From Caldifarciminota bacterium (lineage in GTDB: Bacteria; Hydrothermota; Tepidihabitantia; B3-TA06): a stretch of 7,135 bases of DNA. The position numbers were made by a program, and so were the translations under genes. The notes under the pieces were generated by a model, which saw only the letters and a program-made list of their open reading frames with translations, was not told where the DNA came from and did no database searches. This document shows, piece after piece, positions 5,682-7,135 of this stretch (its first letter is position 1; every line of letters starts with the position of its first letter). The stretch lies in the NCBI GenBank assembly GCA_014729665.1, contig WJJO01000417.1, positions 1 to 7,135 on the forward strand, read 5' to 3'.

Positions 5682-6812
5682 ATGCGTAAGAGAGTGTTTT
5701 TGGGAATGCTGGCAGGGGCATTAAGCCTGTTTCTTATGGCCGGCTGCGGTCCGGAAGCCGGATACGGCCCTGATGATATCGTTACCATTACCGGAAAGTT
5801 CCTTGATGTAGACGGAGAACCGTTGGGTAATACAGAGATCGGAATCTGGAAGCTCGATCCTGAGGGAATTTCCTTGAATAATTACTGGTATCCTGATCCG
5901 GACGATAAGGAGCTTACGGAAGAAGACGGGACCTTCAGGATCAGACATAAGGGAGAAGAGTATCTCTGGCCCAACGGAACGGCCAAGTACATTATCATAA
6001 CCAATATAGATTCACTGGACGGACCGGTAACCGCGGTCGGTTTCTTCGTGATAAACCAGGAAACCGAGGTTCCAGATATTAAACTCTGGGATGCAAATGC
6101 AGTACACGAGATAGCCAACGATACGGTAACCTTCACCTGGGACGGCGTGGAGGATGTTTCAGGTTCGGCACCCGACCATTACGGCTTCAGTTCCCGTCTG
6201 GTTTACTGGGCGTTGTGGCAGGTAAAGGAGGTTCAATCAGGATTCAGTCTACCCACCTACTTGTTCCAGAACAAGTGTACGGGTTGGAGAGTCGGGGCCG
6301 AGTTTGCCAGAGCAAACGACAGTTCCTACGACTGGAGTTACATGAGTGCAACCACTGCCGAAGAAGGCAACTTGAATCTAATCCCCAATAGTTCTCACGA
6401 GGTTCTCAGCCAAGGTCTGGGTGCTTATATTCCCGACCACGACACAGCGTTTATGAAACTTACCGATCAGGTTTTCAAGGTCGAAGAAGACTTCAACGCC
6501 GCTCATCCCGAGTGGGTGCTGTTGGACCTTGGGGATGTAAAAACCATCAATGCCGTTGCGGTGTATGGCCTGTTTACGAACTACGCGCAACCTGGGAATA
6601 AACAGTTCGAACAGTTTGAAGTGTACGTGTCTTCCGATACGACTGACTGGGGAACTGCAGATGCAACTACCACACAACAGGACGGTTACATTCGATTCGA
6701 GTTCGATTCAGTCGACGGGCAGTACGTCAAATTCCAGGCCAACGAAGGCTCCAACATCCAGATAGTCTGGATGCGTGAGTACGCGGTCTTTGGTCCGGTG
6801 GCAACAAAGTAG
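5682..6812 (+). CDS. Lipoprotein with regulatory-like beta domain and F5/8-type (discoidin-like) C-terminal domain
   Basis: The 376-residue lipoprotein has the signal peptide MRKRVFLGMLAGALSLFLMA and lipidated Cys22 (lipobox LMAGC). Residues about 33-130 (VTITGKFLDVDGEPLGNTEIGIW ... EDGTFRIRHKGEEY) look like a carboxypeptidase-regulatory or transthyretin-like beta sandwich. A middle region (about 144-235) is beta-rich and unassigned. Residues about 240-372 resemble an F5/8-type C (discoidin) carbohydrate- or surface-binding fold: WVLLDLGDVKTINAVAVYG, FEQFEVYVSSDTTDW, IRFEFDSVDGQYVKFQANEG and WMREYAVFG. Binding of glycans or surface polymers is inference from the fold. The start at 5682 has AGGAGG four bases upstream; an in-frame ATG at 5619 would begin before the promoter and is rejected. 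A strong terminator follows, and a paralogue begins 176 bases downstream. Confidence 0.86.
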   Translation: MRKRVFLGMLAGALSLFLMAGCGPEAGYGPDDIVTITGKFLDVDGEPLGNTEIGIWKLDPEGISLNNYWYPDPDDKELTEEDGTFRIRHKGEEYLWPNGTAKYIIITNIDSLDGPVTAVGFFVINQETEVPDIKLWDANAVHEIANDTVTFTWDGVEDVSGSAPDHYGFSSRLVYWALWQVKEVQSGFSLPTYLFQNKCTGWRVGAEFARANDSSYDWSYMSATTAEEGNLNLIPNSSHEVLSQGLGAYIPDHDTAFMKLTDQVFKVEEDFNAAHPEWVLLDLGDVKTINAVAVYGLFTNYAQPGNKQFEQFEVYVSSDTTDWGTADATTTQQDGYIRFEFDSVDGQYVKFQANEGSNIQIVWMREYAVFGPVATK

Positions 6813-6829
6813 CCAAACTAAGCAAGCTT

Positions 6830-6855
6830 AAGGCGGGGTATTCCCCGCCTTTTTT
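6830..6855 (+). terminator. Strong Rho-independent terminator
   Basis: AAGGCGGGG pairs perfectly with CCCCGCCTT around a TATT loop and runs into TTTTTT (6850-6855). It lies 17 bases after the stop of the discoidin-like lipoprotein gene and separates it from the next, related gene. Confidence 0.93.
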
Positions 6856-6902
6856 CCCCACATGATTTGTGATACTGAGGGGGGACGAATTTTTTTCACT
6901 AT

Positions 6903-6930
6903 TGACTTTTGAAACATTGAGGGTTATCTT
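6903..6930 (+). promoter_or_regulatory. Probable promoter of the partial lipoprotein gene
   Basis: TTGACT (6903-6908), 16 bases, then TATCTT (6925-6930), a 4 of 6 match to the -10 consensus. The expected start is near 6937 with a leader of about 50 bases. A promoter is needed here because a strong terminator stands between this gene and the previous one; the -10 box is the weak part of the call. Confidence 0.55.
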
Positions 6931-6988
6931 TACGTAATTACTTATGGAGACTACATCACATATAGATGTTTGCTCCAAGGAGGCTTTT

Positions 6989-7135
6989 ATGCGTTTGAAG
7001 ACGATATCCAAGATAATGGCCGTTGTAATAACCGCGGCAATCGGTTTAAGTACCTTATTCTGCTGCGGAGGGCCTGAGGCCGCATACGGTCCGGGCGATA
7101 AGGTCACAATCCAGGGAAGGTTTCTGGATGAAAAC
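6989..7135 (+). CDS. Lipoprotein paralogue, N-terminal 49 codons only (cut by window end)
   Basis: The frame starts at ATG 6989 with AAGGAGG five bases upstream and stays open to the window edge. The signal peptide MRLKTISKIMAVVITAAIGL is followed by STLFCCGGPE, with Cys25 or Cys26 as the lipidation site; neither has a classical small residue pair before it. The mature start GGPEAAYGPGDKVTIQGRFLDEN closely matches GPEAGYGPDDIVTITGKFLDVDG of the complete gene just upstream. The two are therefore tandem paralogues, and this one probably begins the same regulatory-like beta domain. What lies beyond the window, including whether it has a discoidin-like C-terminus, cannot be seen. Confidence 0.85.
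   Translation, partial: MRLKTISKIMAVVITAAIGLSTLFCCGGPEAAYGPGDKVTIQGRFLDEN

Overview
The window looks like part of a bacterial chromosome of moderate GC from a diderm lineage rich in secreted lipoproteins. The GC content is an estimate by eye, not a count. At least five genes encode N-terminal signal peptides ending in a lipobox-type cysteine. The promoters are clear sigma70-type (TTGACA/TTGACT with TATAAT-like boxes). The short lipoproteins with an 'LDTTYxPLxxxYEW' start resemble those I associate with uncultivated candidate phyla such as WOR-3/Stahlbacteria. That placement is an impression, not something the sequence proves. I see no tRNA, rRNA, CRISPR array, transposase, phage gene or replication origin.

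Layout. At the left edge (2-1144, +) is a membrane family 2 glycosyltransferase cut by the window start, followed by a probable intrinsic terminator. Converging on it is a three-gene lipoprotein operon on the minus strand (3369 down to 1232). All three genes share one domain. The promoter-proximal gene appears to start at an AUA codon, and the distal gene is interrupted by two in-frame TGA codons. The operon promoter lies back to back with the promoter of a PrcB-domain lipoprotein (3514-3981, +). Next come two minus-strand genes, a YitT-family membrane protein (5539-4586) and a membrane-anchored double zinc-ribbon protein (4542-4033). Each has its own promoter placed so that the transcript should begin at the start codon (leaderless). 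Finally, on the plus strand, a 376-residue lipoprotein with a discoidin-like C-terminal domain (5682-6812) ends at a strong terminator. A second promoter and the first 49 codons of a paralogous lipoprotein (6989 to the window end) follow.

The genes do not form one obvious pathway. The common theme is envelope and cell-surface proteins, arranged as small, separately promoted units and tandem paralogues. The points most worth checking are the AUA start, the TGA-interrupted paralogue (the first TGA aligns with a Trp codon of its neighbour), and the two leaderless promoters beside lipoprotein genes with strong Shine-Dalgarno sites.
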